DNA of 64,000 nt. Source: Blastocystis sp. Blastoise. Lineage: Eukaryota > Sar > Bigyra > Opalinata > Blastocystidae. The stretch covers positions 1,053,001-1,117,000 of the forward strand of contig JBBPEB010000033.1 of assembly GCA_039096225.1 (NCBI GenBank). The letters are read 5' to 3'. Each line of letters starts with the position of its first letter. Positions within the stretch are counted from its first letter, which is position 1. Shown one piece after another: positions 1 to 12,458 of the stretch. Both the position numbers and the translations under genes were made by a program. Under the pieces are notes generated by a model. The model was not told where the DNA came from. It did not search any database and was given only the letters and a program-made list of their open reading frames with translations.

Positions 1-674
1 TACAAGGAATGATATTACTTATATTAAAGGCAAATTAAAATATACATAAGGATTATAATCAAAAAGAACTAACAATAATAACTGAATGCATAGTATAGGT
101 ATAACGAGTAATATTCGAATAGTATGTTTCTGTAACAAAGGATTCTTATAATTCTTAAAATGAAAAACTATATTTTCTACACAAATGCAAAATGCACTAT
201 AAATCGAATGTAATCATAATTATTTTAATTAAACTAATGCTAAGACAGTATATACATTGTAGCTAATACAATACAAGCTAAATCTAAGAGATACATCAAT
301 CAATTGAACGACAATGAGAATAGAAAACATGTTCTCTTCATATATTTTTCTTTTCCACAAATTATATCCATATCCTTTAAATAGATACATATCAAAAATG
401 ATGAAATAAGGTCATACTTAATGAACGAAGAAAAAAAAGTGGATCCAAAGTAGTGATTTATTACATATTAATTATCTATACATGAACTTAAGCATGAATT
501 GAAAGTCATAGAAATGATACTTGAAAAGGCTGGCAATTTAAATAAAGAAAAACAAAATTTTTTTTTTTAAAACTTGCTTTTATATAAGCTTTTCTAATGA
601 AAAGATATTGCAATTGCTTTAAAACATCGTATTATTCACCTGAAGGCTTTTTGGAAAATACTTAAACGTTGAAT
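1..674. other. Intergenic, upstream of BTB-LRR gene A
   Basis: This stretch has frequent stops in all frames and no recognisable domain. It is less repetitive than the introns of this window. A T-run followed by A-rich sequence at about 558-572 lies roughly 100 bases before the putative start of gene A and could belong to its promoter, but I see no defined motif. Confidence 0.5.
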
Positions 675-1820
675 ATGCAGAAAATAGTTCATCATGTTCC
701 AAAGAATCGAAAGGTTTCTTCATCTTCAAAATCTATAAAACAGATATCAGACATGGTTACATTCATATTTCAAGATGAGGTAAAAGCAAATATTCCTGTC
801 TCTTTTTTGAAACGATTTTTCCCAATCATTGTTATCCTTAACATATAAAACATCTGAAAGTTTTATAGAAGAGGAGAATGCTTATTATATTGATTTCCCA
901 TCACTTTCTATTTCCTTATTGATAGATTATATAAACGACAAAATATCCCTTGAATTTCTATATATTAAAGAAATAGTAGAAATGTATAAAGCTTCAATAC
1001 TTTACTTTGGTGATACCTGTTGTTCTTATGAAATTAAATTATATAATTCTATTGAAAAATATTTCAATGAGTTTATTAAACAAGAAAAATGTGAATTGTA
1101 TGATATATATATATGTTTATATATATGTTTATATATATATATGTTTATATAAGTTTATATATATGTTTATATATGTATACTTTTATAAATATATATATAT
1201 ATATATATATGTTTATATAATTTAGAATAGATAACGATAGTAAAGAACAAAGATTATTAGTGAAAAGTATATATATAATATCAATATTAATAATGTATAT
1301 ATATATATATATATATTTAGATCTATTTAACGAAGAAAATAATAAGAAATTTCTAGAATATTCTGGAGTGTTTGATATACTTGATATAAAAGATGTCACT
1401 TTACAATGTATATATCTAAATTTTTACGTATATATATAAATATGTTAACTATATTTAGATGGTTTTTCTGAAGATATTCCTTATGAATATATATATCCCT
1501 CCAATTTACATGCAATATTTCCTAGATTAGAAATATATACTTTAAAATGTATATATATAAGTTAAAATTATTTTTATATGACAATATAATATATATAATA
1601 ATATATTATATATATCTAGTATATTATTATTGTACAAAAAAAGAGATTCGAATAAAACCAACTGATTCACATTATAATGAATTATTTGATGAATATAAAC
1701 TGATTTATAATGGTTATAATGATTCTATTAATCATAATGATTATTATCAATATCAAAAAACAAGAATTAGTTCATGCGATTTAAATCGTTATTCGATTCG
1801 TAAGGCTTCTTTAGATGGTG

Positions 1821-1861
<41 letters not shown>

Positions 1862-2353
1862 GAAAGTAATAAGGTCAATAAATCTATAATAATTGATAAA
1901 CAAGAGTTAAATAAAAATAATGAAGCGAAACCTGATTTATATATAGACTCACTTTCTAGATATTCACGTGAATATAATCAAGAAAAGATGAATCTCTATA
2001 AAGGTTTTTATAGAAATAGTGAAACGACAATCAGTACATGTACATTTACATATATAGATGAAAATGGAGGTATATATAATGAACTATACTACACTATAAT
2101 AATAATATATATATATATTATCTATATATATGGTGATAAATAATAATTAATGTATATTCTATAGTAAGAGATATACAACATCCAATTATGGAGTATGCAT
2201 ATATTAATAATTAATAATAATCAAATAATGAAATCTATTTCTATTAATTTATATATATATATATATATAGTTGTTCTGAACAATTAAGTGAAATTACAGC
2301 ATATCTATTAAGATTACCTATTTGTAAACAATTAAAAAGACTAACAAACTTAC

Positions 2354-2397
<44 letters not shown>

Positions 2398-5300
2398 TAA
2401 TATATTTTATTATTATATTTTCTTATTATTTAGATTATTATAAATTCAAATTACAAGTTGCTACTCCTCCTTTTTTAAAAGCTTTAAATGAAGGTCTATT
2501 TGATTCTATTCAAATATTTAATATACTTGATTGTATATATGATTATTATTTATTTTCTTTTATATATTCATATATATTCTTTTTATTATATATATATTTT
2601 TTATTATATTTATTCATATATATTCTTTCTACATTTTATAATATTTCATATTTATAGTTATTAAACCATATTGTTTTCTTGAATATATACAATTATTTAA
2701 GGATATAATAACAACTCATGTATTTCCAAATGTAACTACACTAGAAATATCGGGTATATTTTTATATTTATATTCTCATTATATATATATACACTATTAT
2801 TATATTATAGATTCCAAATTTCATGAAAACATACAATTTCAATGCGAATTTCTATCATTATTTCATAGAGAACAATTTCCTAATTTACATATATATAATA
2901 TAAAACCTATTACTTCTATTCTATCAAAATATAATCAATACGAAATTTCTTTATTATTTCCTATATCTTTTTTAAATTTAATAAATATAATTGAAATTGG
3001 TTCTGTTGGGTTAAGCTTTGTAAAGTGCGAAGAAGATGTGATTCTATTCAATCAACTAATTGAACTTTCAAAAATTTATTCATCTATTATTAATAGTATG
3101 TTAATAAATATTATAAAAATATATATATTATATATTATACTATTAAAAATATATTTTATTTATATATATAGTAAGTTTATGTCTTGATGATTATAATTCA
3201 TCATGGAATCAATTTCTCAAATCTAATCTATTTATTAATAATCTTAAGTTAAATTGTATATATATATATATAATGATTATTATTTATATTATTATTTATA
3301 TAATAAAAATTATTATTATTCTATATATATATATATATATATTAGTTAAAAATATACAAAAGAATAAAGTTAAATATACTCCAATTGATTTAAGTCAGTG
3401 TACAATTAAAAAATTTTGGTTTGGTATATCTATATATATTTAATATTATTTAAAATATATGTATACATAGAAATGTATATTTGTTTTGATTATTTAATAA
3501 ATGATTATAAGAATTTCTTTTCAAATATGAATTCTAAACAATTAGAATATGTAAATCTTAAATGTATGTACTTATATATTATACTTTTTATAAATATTAA
3601 TATATATATATATAATTATTTAGTTTTATTGTTATACTTGTAACTATTTCTTTTTTATAATAATAATTATTATAGTTTTATATGATCACTACCAAAAACA
3701 ATATTTTTATATAAGTGATTATTTAAAAATGTTATCAACTATTAATTATTCTATGGTTAATACTCTAATTATTGGTATATACAATATATTATATATATAT
3801 GTTTAGTTGTATATAATATATATAGAAGATGAATATGATAGTAGACCTGTGTATGATAAAGATAGTGATAGTAATGATAGTAATGATAGTAGTGATAGTA
3901 GTGATAGTAGTGATAGTAGTGATAGTTGTGATAGTAGTGATAGTTGTGATAGTGATAATAGTAATGATAGTAGTGATAGTTGTGATAGTGATAATAGTAA
4001 TGATAATAGTGATAGTGATAATAGTAATGATAGTGATAATAGTAATGATAGTAATAATAGTGATAATAGTAATGATAATGATAATAGTAATAATAATAAT
4101 AATAGTGATAGTGATGATAGTGATGATAGTGATGATAGTGATAACAGTGATAATAAAGATGATAATAATGATAATGATAATGATGATATTAATAATGAAA
4201 ATCATAACAGTGATAATAATAATATTAAAGATGATATAAAAGATAACAATCAAGATGATAATAAAGATGGTAATGATGATAATAAAGTTGATGATAAAGA
4301 TATAGATAAAGATGATGATAATGATAATGATAAAGATAAAGATAATGATAATGATAATGATAATGATAATGATAATGATAAAGATAAAGATAATGATAAT
4401 GATAAAGATAAAGATGATAATAATGATAATATTAGAGATAATAATATTGATACTATTAAGCATGATATAAACGATAATAATAATACTATTAATAATAATA
4501 CTAAAAATACTATAACTAATAATAATACTATTAATACTACTACTAATAATACTAATAATAATAATAGTAATAATAGTAATAATAGTAATACTAATACTGA
4601 TACTAATACTAATAATAATAATAATAATAGGTATACTATTTATATTAAAAAGTTTAATAACAAATATAACAATATTATAGATTATTATAGGATAGTTAAA
4701 TGCTATAGTGATTTTAAAAATACTTCTAATCCGAATAATAATAAAATTACTTTAAAAGAAGAAAATAATAATTTTAAAACAAATTCAGCTATGTATAAAT
4801 ATATATCAAAATTTTCAAATCATTTAGTAAAATTAACTATAAAAAGTATACTATAAAAATACATATTTATTTAATGATATTCTTTTATTAATAACATTTT
4901 ATACTTTTTTTAGGTGAAAAAATTGATTGTGTTCTTATATTACAAACAACAATTACAATGAATTTCTGGACAAATATTGAAGAACTGTCTTTAAATTTTT
5001 GTATATAAATCTAATAAATTTATATATATATATATATAGATAAAAATCATAAAATGTGTGATATCTTTCAAACTCTTTTTGATCATTTTGAAAATAATTC
5101 TTTTTCAAAACTGAAAACATTAACAATAGAAAAAACGTGTATATATATTTATATATATTATTAGTTAATATGTTTGTTCTATACATATAGATTTTATGAT
5201 TATACATCTTATTCTATATTATAGGTTATAAAAATGAATTTCAAGAGATGATTTCTTCTATAGAGATTCTTAGAAACTATAAGCAAATTGACAAATCTTC

Positions 5301-6108
5301 TCTAGAACAATTTTCTTTTGAGTTATATTTTCCAAGTATTTAGAAGGTTTATTTTTTGCTACTATTCGCTATTATTTATTTTTCTTATTAATATTATTTA
5401 TTTTTCTTATTAATATTATTTATTTTTCTTATTGATAATATTTATTCTAATAATTACATTTTTTATTTTTTATTAAAAGAATTCAATATATGTATACTTA
5501 TAATCTATTTATTTTTAATATATATTCATCATTATAATATATTTATTTTTTTTAGCATTAAATATTAATATATTTTATTATTTAGCTCCAGATGGATTTA
5601 CTGATATTACATTAAATAATCTATTAGAAATATTTCCTCTGCTTTCTAATTATTTAAATAGACCGATTATTTCTATTTCTATGTGTCGTTATGCTATTTA
5701 TTATGATTATTCTAATGATTATTGTAATTATATATATAATGAGTTACAACAAGAATATTCAAAAAATATTTTATATCTCAAACTTTGTATATATATATAT
5801 ATATTATTATTATTTTTCTTAGTACTTTTTATAATAATAACTATATATATATATTTCTTTTTAGTTATTAGAGATTCTGCATTTTTAGATCAAATTCAAA
5901 ACTTATTTTTAAAGAATTCATTCCCTTATTTAATTGCAATATATAATTATACTAGTATTCTATTATATATAAATAATATATATATATATTAATACTTATT
6001 TATATAGTTGATGTAAATATTACTTCTTTTAATGAAAAACTGAAGGAATCTATGATTCAATATAATCACCCATTAACAATTTATAAAACAAACATACAAA
6101 GACTTTAA
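675..6108 (+). CDS. BTB/T1-like plus LRR-like protein, gene A (one-base frame break near the start)
   Basis: Multi-exon member of the local BTB-LRR family. The ATG at 675 opens a frame that reads FIFQDEVKANIP, the BTB start shared with genes B, C and D. At about 816-825 the reading moves one base, then continues as LTYKTSESF and YYIDFPSLS, the middle of the same domain. Later exons carry LRR-like units such as ATTHVFPNVT-type cores (about 2700-2750) and FPNLHIYNIK (about 2878). A poly-Asn run sits at 1818-1860 and a large acidic Asp/Ser/Asn island at 3840-4640. The last exon ends with IYKTNIQRL and TAA at 6106-6108. The introns I could frame are all phase 1, typically GTATAT to ATATAG. Function is unknown; BTB domains elsewhere mediate oligomerisation or Cullin-3 binding. 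The frame break may be a sequencing error in a T/C homopolymer or a real lesion. The 5' end is the least certain part. Confidence 0.65.
3840..4640 (+). repeat. Acidic (GAT/AGT/AAT)n coding repeat in gene A
   Basis: About 800 bases are built from the trinucleotides GAT, AGT and AAT, encoding first Asp-Ser/Asn-Asp-Ser, then Asp-Asn-Asp-Lys, then Thr/Asn-rich sequence. The exon opens just after an ATATAG acceptor at about 3826 with EDEYDSRPVYDKDSDS. It returns to normal sequence before the GTATAC donor at about 4848. Because the unit is three bases long, the reverse strand is also open (poly-Ile/Thr), but only the forward frame joins the flanking exons. Confidence 0.85.
5376..5442 (+). repeat. 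Three copies of a 22-base T-rich unit in an intron of gene A
   Basis: The unit ATTATTTATTTTTCTTATTA recurs three times in a row, with slight decay of the last copy, in an AT-rich stretch between two coding exons of gene A. It looks like replication slippage inside an intron. Confidence 0.7.
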
Positions 6109-7003
6109 TATTTTTATTCTATATATATATATGTATATAAAATATTGTTCATATATAAATTATATTCTCTTTTTTTATTGTACTTATATATTATTTTTTT
6201 AAACATTTGATAGAATTATGTTTTTATTTTTTAATTAAAAAATGTTATATGAAACTATTTAACGATAATCAAAAATAAACAATGAATTCTATTCTTTTAT
6301 GGCATCTATATGAAAAACAATAATAGTATCAGATGATTTGTATCAGTATTGAGTGTTTCTTTTGATACCAAATAATAATATATATTTATATATTGTTATT
6401 ATTAAATCAGTTTTAACATAATACATTTATTATAAATTTTTATTATAAGTTATACCTAAAAATGTAAAATTAAATCATAATACATACCAAAATAAAATGT
6501 AAATAGAGTCTAAATATATGTATTTGTTCATTAATATAATTGTTTTCATAATAATACTTTACATATAATGTATTTTTTAACAAAATTAAGTTGTTTTTTA
6601 AATTTGTTTAATAAAAAGAATAGAAAATTAAAACAATTACATTAACAACTAATTATATATATACAAGAATAGAATATATTCTAATAATAATCAAAATTTA
6701 CATATATATATACTAATAGAAATAATAGAATATATAAGTATATGAATACAATATTTTAAATTACATTATTAAAAAAAAAATGGAAATATATATATCAACA
6801 TAGAACAAAAACTTGATGATATATACAAGTTAAAGTAAAAACAATGAATAATATAAAAACTTATAAATTAAATATATAGTATTTAAAAAAATAATTTTTT
6901 AATATAAAAACTAATAAATAATACATAGATCATTAAAACCGACACAAAAAAAAAACATAAAAAAAAAAACCAAAATATTTTTAATAAATAAAATAAAATA
7001 CTA
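6109..7003. other. Intergenic, convergent 3' ends of gene A and the fucosyltransferase-like gene
   Basis: This is AT-rich sequence with A- and T-homopolymers between two converging genes. I see no coding exon, RNA gene or dispersed repeat in it. A-rich runs at 6768-6780 and 6945-6970 lie downstream of the minus-strand gene and may belong to its 3' flank. Confidence 0.5.
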
Positions 7004-9060
7004 TTATTGTCTCCAGAATCCATCAACTATTTGTTTAGAATTTTTACAATCAACATAGGAAATACAGGTTGTTTTTCCTACTTCTAAAAACATACTTTTC
7101 CCTCCATACCCAACTGTAAATTTAAGTTCAACTATATATCTATTCCAATTACTACCATAAGTACCTATATGTATAGGACTATATAAGGATTCATATAAAT
7201 TAGCTAAGGAAATAAGTGTAATATATGGTATTTCTTTTAATGTATCCATATATTGATTATTTCTATTTGGATTATTATAAGAAATCATGGATACTGCATT
7301 TTTACTGTAAATTGATAAATCTTGAATAGATTTATTCTCATCTGCATTTATAAAAACTGTCATTTTTTCTTTATTAAAATATTTACGAAGTATAATAACA
7401 GGATCATAATAATATGAATTATCAACTAAAGGCATCTCTAAAAATTTATCACCATGTCTTATATGTATATCAGCATCATAAGAGTCTTGACAATGAGGAC
7501 AATTTTCTTTTCTATAATTCTTAATCCATTCTATTGTTCTTGGATTCATTCTTGTTAAGAAAGTAATTGCTTGTATTCTCCAATATATCACACATTCTTC
7601 TTTTATTAAACCATTTATATCACAGAATTCTTGTACAAATTTAGGAACAGTTTTAGGTCTACTTAAGAAAGGAGTTGAATGTGTTTTTGCATATACATAT
7701 TGATCATTCTCACTTTCTCTTTGCATTTTCTCATAACGATTATAAGATCTAAAATCAGGAATACGTTTATCTAAATCATTTAAAGATAATATAGATTTAC
7801 CATCAAATGTAATATTAGTAATTGGAGAAAAATAGCAATTATAAGTTTTTTCTGTACAGAAATCTTTATCAATCCAATTAGGAATTCCATTATCTACATA
7901 CATAAGAATTCTATTTTGATTAATAGCTACTGCTAACATACATGTAAATACATGCATTAAAGATCCAAAACCAGAAGTCCATCGACCTGCAAATAAATAA
8001 CGAATATTATAATTATTATTCATATCTCCATTTAAAGAACGAAATTGATGTTTCCATATCCTATGTTGTATATAATAAGTACCATAAATAGGATGATAAT
8101 CTTGTTTATTTGATTTAAACCAATAATAACTGTCATCAGGAAATGATGTATATTGACTATTTATAGATTCAAAATCTTTATTAAATGACATATGAAAGAA
8201 TGTAGATCGATATATATATTGAAGATATTCACTTTGTAAAGGATAATAATAATCTAATATAGAAATTATTTGTTTTGTATTATAATTAGCAACAAGTCTC
8301 CAAAATATACCAACTTTATCACGATGCTTATTTAAATTATTCACTAAATTATTATATATTTGTGGATATTCAATAGGAAGAGTAGGAGAAGGTGTAGGAG
8401 GAATAGTAGGAGGAATAGTAGGAGAAGGTGTAGGAGGAATAGTAGGAGGAATAGTAGGAGGAATAGTAGGAGGAATAGTAGGAGGAATAGTAGGAGAAGG
8501 TGTAGGAGGAATAGTAGGAGGAATAGTAGGAGAAGGTGTAGGAGGAATAGTAGGAGGAATAGTAGGAAGAATAGTAGGAGGAATAGTAGGAGGAATAGTA
8601 TGTTGATTAGTAGGAGTCATAGTGGGTGGCACAGTAGGACTAAGATTTGGAATCATTGATTTCTTGTCATCAACTAAATTATTCTGCGACAGAGAGGATC
8701 TAAAATGACAAAAATATATGTATACTATTTTAGATTGAAAAAAAATGTAAAATAAAAAGATAATATTGTTAAAAACAATCAAGTGAGAATCAAAGAAATA
8801 AAAAATATATACGTATTGCTTGCTTTGCTACCAATAACAGAAGATACAAGGATATGTGATTGAATAATTCTGTAATTCTGTGGATTATTTTCAATAATAA
8901 TGAATTTAGATTCAGTAGAATTCTACAAAAAAATGAGGATAGAATCCGTATGAAAATATAAATAGTGAAGAATACATACTTCATAGCGAGAATTACTAAA
9001 TACTAAAATAAACGACATTAAACATATGAATAAAAGTAAACATATATATTCTAGTTTCAT
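7004..9060 (-). CDS. Fucosyltransferase-like glycosyltransferase with N-terminal signal anchor and Pro/Thr-rich stem
   Basis: Three exons can be read: 9060-8980, 8922-8813 and 8699-7004, with GTATGT and GTATAT donors and TAG acceptors that keep one frame. The first exon encodes a hydrophobic start (LEYICLLLFICLMSFILVFS), a signal peptide or type II anchor. A short linker leads to a stem of repeated PTIPPT/PTPSPT units. The roughly 450-residue catalytic-like part holds LFAGRWTSGFGSLMHVF, resembling the donor-site start of fucosyltransferases, and DIHIRHGDKFLEM, which fits the [IV]H[IV]R...DK motif typical of alpha-1,6- and protein-O-fucosyltransferases (GT23/GT65/GT68-like folds). This topology suits a Golgi or ER enzyme acting on secreted glycoproteins such as the Cys-rich proteins further right. 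The fucosyltransferase-like assignment is good, but the exact linkage cannot be decided. The upstream exons correct a simple one-exon reading starting at 8782. Confidence 0.75.
8379..8602 (-). repeat. Tandem Pro/Thr coding repeat in the glycosyltransferase stem
   Basis: A 12-base unit encoding PTIP, mixed with a variant encoding PTPS, is repeated many times without a frame break. Proteins with such stems hold the catalytic domain away from the membrane and are often O-glycosylated or O-mannosylated. The opposite strand is open as Arg/Ser-rich sequence, which is an artefact of the repeat. Confidence 0.9.
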
Positions 9061-10493
9061 CGCAATGTAAGGTCCTATACAAAGGATAAAAGTTTAGAAA
9101 AAAAGTATTAATTAGAATTATGATTTACAAAAAAGTGATTTATTCTAGTAATAAATATAGAGAATGCTGAATATCATGTGTATATATAGGGAAATCTACA
9201 TACAAGTAAAATTAAATATTATATGACGAACAATAAAAAAATTTGATAAAAATATGTTTTAGGAAAACCAATTACTAAAACGTAAAATAACTTTTGAAGG
9301 GATTCATAGTGAATATTCAGGATTTTCTTGTTTTTTAAAAATTATTCTTTAACTTTAAGTAACTAAGAGATTATTCGTTATCAAAGACGATCTATATTTT
9401 CGTCGATACTCCACAAGTATATAGTTGTCAAAAGGAAAAATATTATGCACGATAAGAATAGTATTTGTAATATGTTAACTATTTTTGAATGAATATGTTT
9501 CTCATCTTCTATCATTGAACAATAAAATATGAAATGAAATGAAATATTGAAAAAATTTAGGATGCTGAAGTAATTAATTTCTTTCTGACATGTCTTCCAG
9601 TCAGTGAAATTGTTGCTAGTGCTTATTTAAGCAGCCTGTTCCAATAGCAAAACATCAGAATAGAATAATTAATTCATATCTATGAAATTCAATAAGTAAA
9701 CATTAAATATATTTAATAAATATAGTATATTGTTTATAAATGAGTGAATTATGTTGTTTTTGATATCTCGTGATGATACATTAATAGAATTATTCTAAAT
9801 AAGTTATTTAAATTATCTTTAGGTCATTTATCGAAGTGATATTTTTTTTAATAATTATTTCTTTCCTTTTCTAATTAATCTATTATTAATCTAATGATAT
9901 ATTTGAAAGATGAAAGTGTTTTTATATAGAGGAGATATATTATATTATTCTTTTGTATTTTAATAACATATTTTTATGTATCATAGTGTTAAAAGTATAT
10001 ATATATATATATATATAATCATTATCAATTTCAACTTTGTAAAATAATTTAAGAACAACAAAAGATTAGCATAACAACGGAAATATACTTATATATATAT
10101 TAAAGAAATGAATATAAATAGAAAGAATACTGCTCTTCTATGTTTACTATTATTAATGAATAATAATAAAAAAAGATATATATCTTAAATATACAGAGAA
10201 ATATTATTTATATTTATTAAAAAAAAAATCAATTATATATATAAATATTATGATATAAAAATAAAATTATAGATAATATAAAAGAATTATAAACATATAT
10301 ATATATTCATAAAATATTATTAAATATGAATAACAAGAAAAAAAAACATTTACTGAAAAAAAAAAAGGAAATATACATAAAAAATATAAAATAGCTAATA
10401 AACCAAAAATGTAAATAAATAAATAATTAAAAAATAGATAATAAATAAATAAATAAATAATTAAAAAATAGATAATAAATAAATAAATAAATC
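9061..10493. other. Intergenic with 3'-flank (AAAT)n repeat
   Basis: No coding exon was recognised in 9061-10400. The sequence at 9590-9660 is of normal complexity and lies upstream of the fucosyltransferase-like gene, so it may include its promoter. At 10405-10492 two near-identical copies of about 45 bases, made of AAAT tetranucleotides plus TTAAAAAATAGATAAT, abut the stop codon of the BTB-TLDc gene and so form its 3' flank. Confidence 0.5.
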
Positions 10494-12458
10494 TTAGCAT
10501 CTTCCCCATACTTCATATTCATCAATAATAAAAGTATTTGATGTATATTCATTTTTAGTATTCACAAATAAAGCATTACGTTGAGAAGTATTGACTTCTT
10601 TATATGATTTCGCTTCACAAGAAGAAGAATAATATTCATCGCAATGATCTCCTATCATAATATCACTGCTAAAACAAGGACCATAAGAAACATCACAATA
10701 TATACCTTTATTCTTATTTCTAGCACCATAACCATAACGAGTAGGAGGAATATTATGCTCATTACTTAATGTAAATAGAAACTCTTTAGAATGAGGCTTA
10801 AAACCTATATTTATATATATATATTCATTTTTTTTAAATATCAAAATAGTTAATATATAAATAGAAAAAATATATAAAATAACGAAATATATATATATAT
10901 AAAATAAAAAAAGTAAATATAAATAAATACCACCAGATTTATCCCAATCTTGATCTGTATATCCTCCAAATATATTAAATTGTCCATTATGACCTCTCTG
11001 TTTTATTATAGTTACTGTTTCTCCCATATCATCGCAACATCTATGAAAAGCTTTTGAAGCAAAATGATAATTTTTACCATTATATAATAATATTATTAAT
11101 GTTTATAATAAATATAATAAATATAATATATATAATAAATATAATAAATATAATATATATAATATATATAATAAATATAATAAATATAATAAATATAATA
11201 AATATAATAAATATGATAAATATAATAAATATAATAAATATAATAAATATAATAAATATAATAAATATAATAAATATAATAAATATAATAAATATAATAA
11301 ATATAATAAATATAATATATATAATAAATATAATAAATATAATAAATATAATAATAAATACTTATATATAATTTTCCATTGTTTATCTGTACCAAGCCAT
11401 TTAAGTAAGGCAGTTTCATACGATTTACGAGTTAAAACAGTTGATCGATGAAAACATTGAAATGGTGTTATAGCATCAGTAGCTATTTCTTTACCTTTTT
11501 CACCAAATATACTTTGAAATTCATTTATAAAAATATCTTTATTAATAGAATTTATTTGTTTTTCTTCAAGTTCAAGATAACCATCATAAATATATTTATT
11601 TATATAATTCTCATATTTATAGTCAACACTAATATAATCATTACGTCGACTACAGGAAACTACCATAGAACCAATTACAGTTTTAGAAGGAATATACTTA
11701 TATATATAACCATCATCATAATTCATTATATATTTTTCCCATAAATTATGTTCTTTTAAATAATCACTTATAGAATCATCACATGAACCATTTACTTCTA
11801 AATCTACTTTATCACCTTTTTTATATTGTTTCATATGATTATCTCTTCTTTCTCTACATTCTATTAATTCTACAGGAAGAGATAAATTACAAAATTCAAT
11901 TAAATCTATAAATTCTAATTTTTCATCAAATGAATATTTCGAAAAATTTATTTCTTTTCCATTTAAATAATCCATAAAACAATAAATAAAAGCATCATTA
12001 CCATCATAACCTAGAAATATTGTTCCATCATTTGTTCTTAATTCACTTAAAGATTGCTCGTAGATATATGAATAAGGAATAGATTCAATTAATTGTTTTG
12101 AAATTTGAAATATAGGACCATTATTAGTAAAACGTATAAAATCGATATCCTGATTGTTGATATCATTGACATTTGATTCATTCATAATATTCATTTCACT
12201 TTCATTGAATGCTTCGATTTTCTTTTCCATTAAAGGAGAAGATAAATCCAATTGTGAACCCATACATGGTTTCACAGTAATATTAATATCGCCTTTATTA
12301 TTAATACTAGAAGCTAATTTTCCTAAAAGATCACCAAGCTTTAATAACGAGGATAAAGAACTCATCAATTGTGTTGTTAGTTCTCCATAAACTTGAATAC
12401 ATTCCTTCAACTGGCTTGCTTCACCACTTGAACTTAACACACTTTCTTGTACAACCAT
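10494..12458 (-). CDS. BTB/T1-TLDc protein, TLDc domain split by a minisatellite
   Basis: The ATG at 12458 begins a coiled, Leu/Ser-rich N-terminus. A BTB/T1-like domain follows (IDFIRFTNNGPIFQISKQL, then FLGYDGNDAFIYCFMDYLNG). After a linker, a TLDc domain runs through FQCFHRS, KQWKIIYK, FASKAFHRCCDDMGETVT, FNIFGGYTDQDWDKSGG, GFKPHSKEFLFTL and the end EYEVWGRC. The second intron (about 10930-10809) is ordinary and phase 1. In contrast, between KQWKIIYK and the FASKAFH block lie about 260 bases of a nine-base repeat, with a GTATTT donor at 11361 but no AG on the coding strand until about 11052. The frame is the same on both sides and is broken by one TAA (11103-11105). TLDc proteins bind V-ATPase or protect against oxidative stress elsewhere; no role can be fixed here. 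The gene may be intact through unusual splicing, or damaged. Confidence 0.75.
11101..11360 (-). repeat. Nine-base minisatellite (AATAAATAT)n inside the TLDc gene
   Basis: About 260 bases are built from AATAAATAT units with occasional AATATATAT variants and one G. On the coding strand the unit reads Tyr-Leu-Leu, so the reading frame stays open for about 85 codons. The same unit recurs in introns at 44850-44898, 48832-48882 and 57419-57540. Confidence 0.9.

Noticed and set aside
3829-4239. Plus-strand Met/Ile/Val ORF in a second frame of the same repeat
   Set aside because: Out of frame with the flanking gene A exons; open only because the unit is three bases long.
3789-4463. Minus-strand ORF of Ile/Thr repeats
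   Set aside because: It is the mirror of the trinucleotide repeat coding for the acidic island of gene A; composition only.
8360-8659. Plus-strand Arg/Ser-rich ORF
   Set aside because: Antisense shadow of the Pro/Thr stem repeat of the glycosyltransferase.
11101-11360. Possible CRISPR-like array
   Set aside because: The unit is nine bases long with no spacers, in a eukaryotic gene; it is a minisatellite.
11054-11419. Long Ile/Asn and Tyr/Ile ORFs on both strands
   Set aside because: All frames of the nine-base minisatellite lack stops; no non-repeat protein sequence is included.
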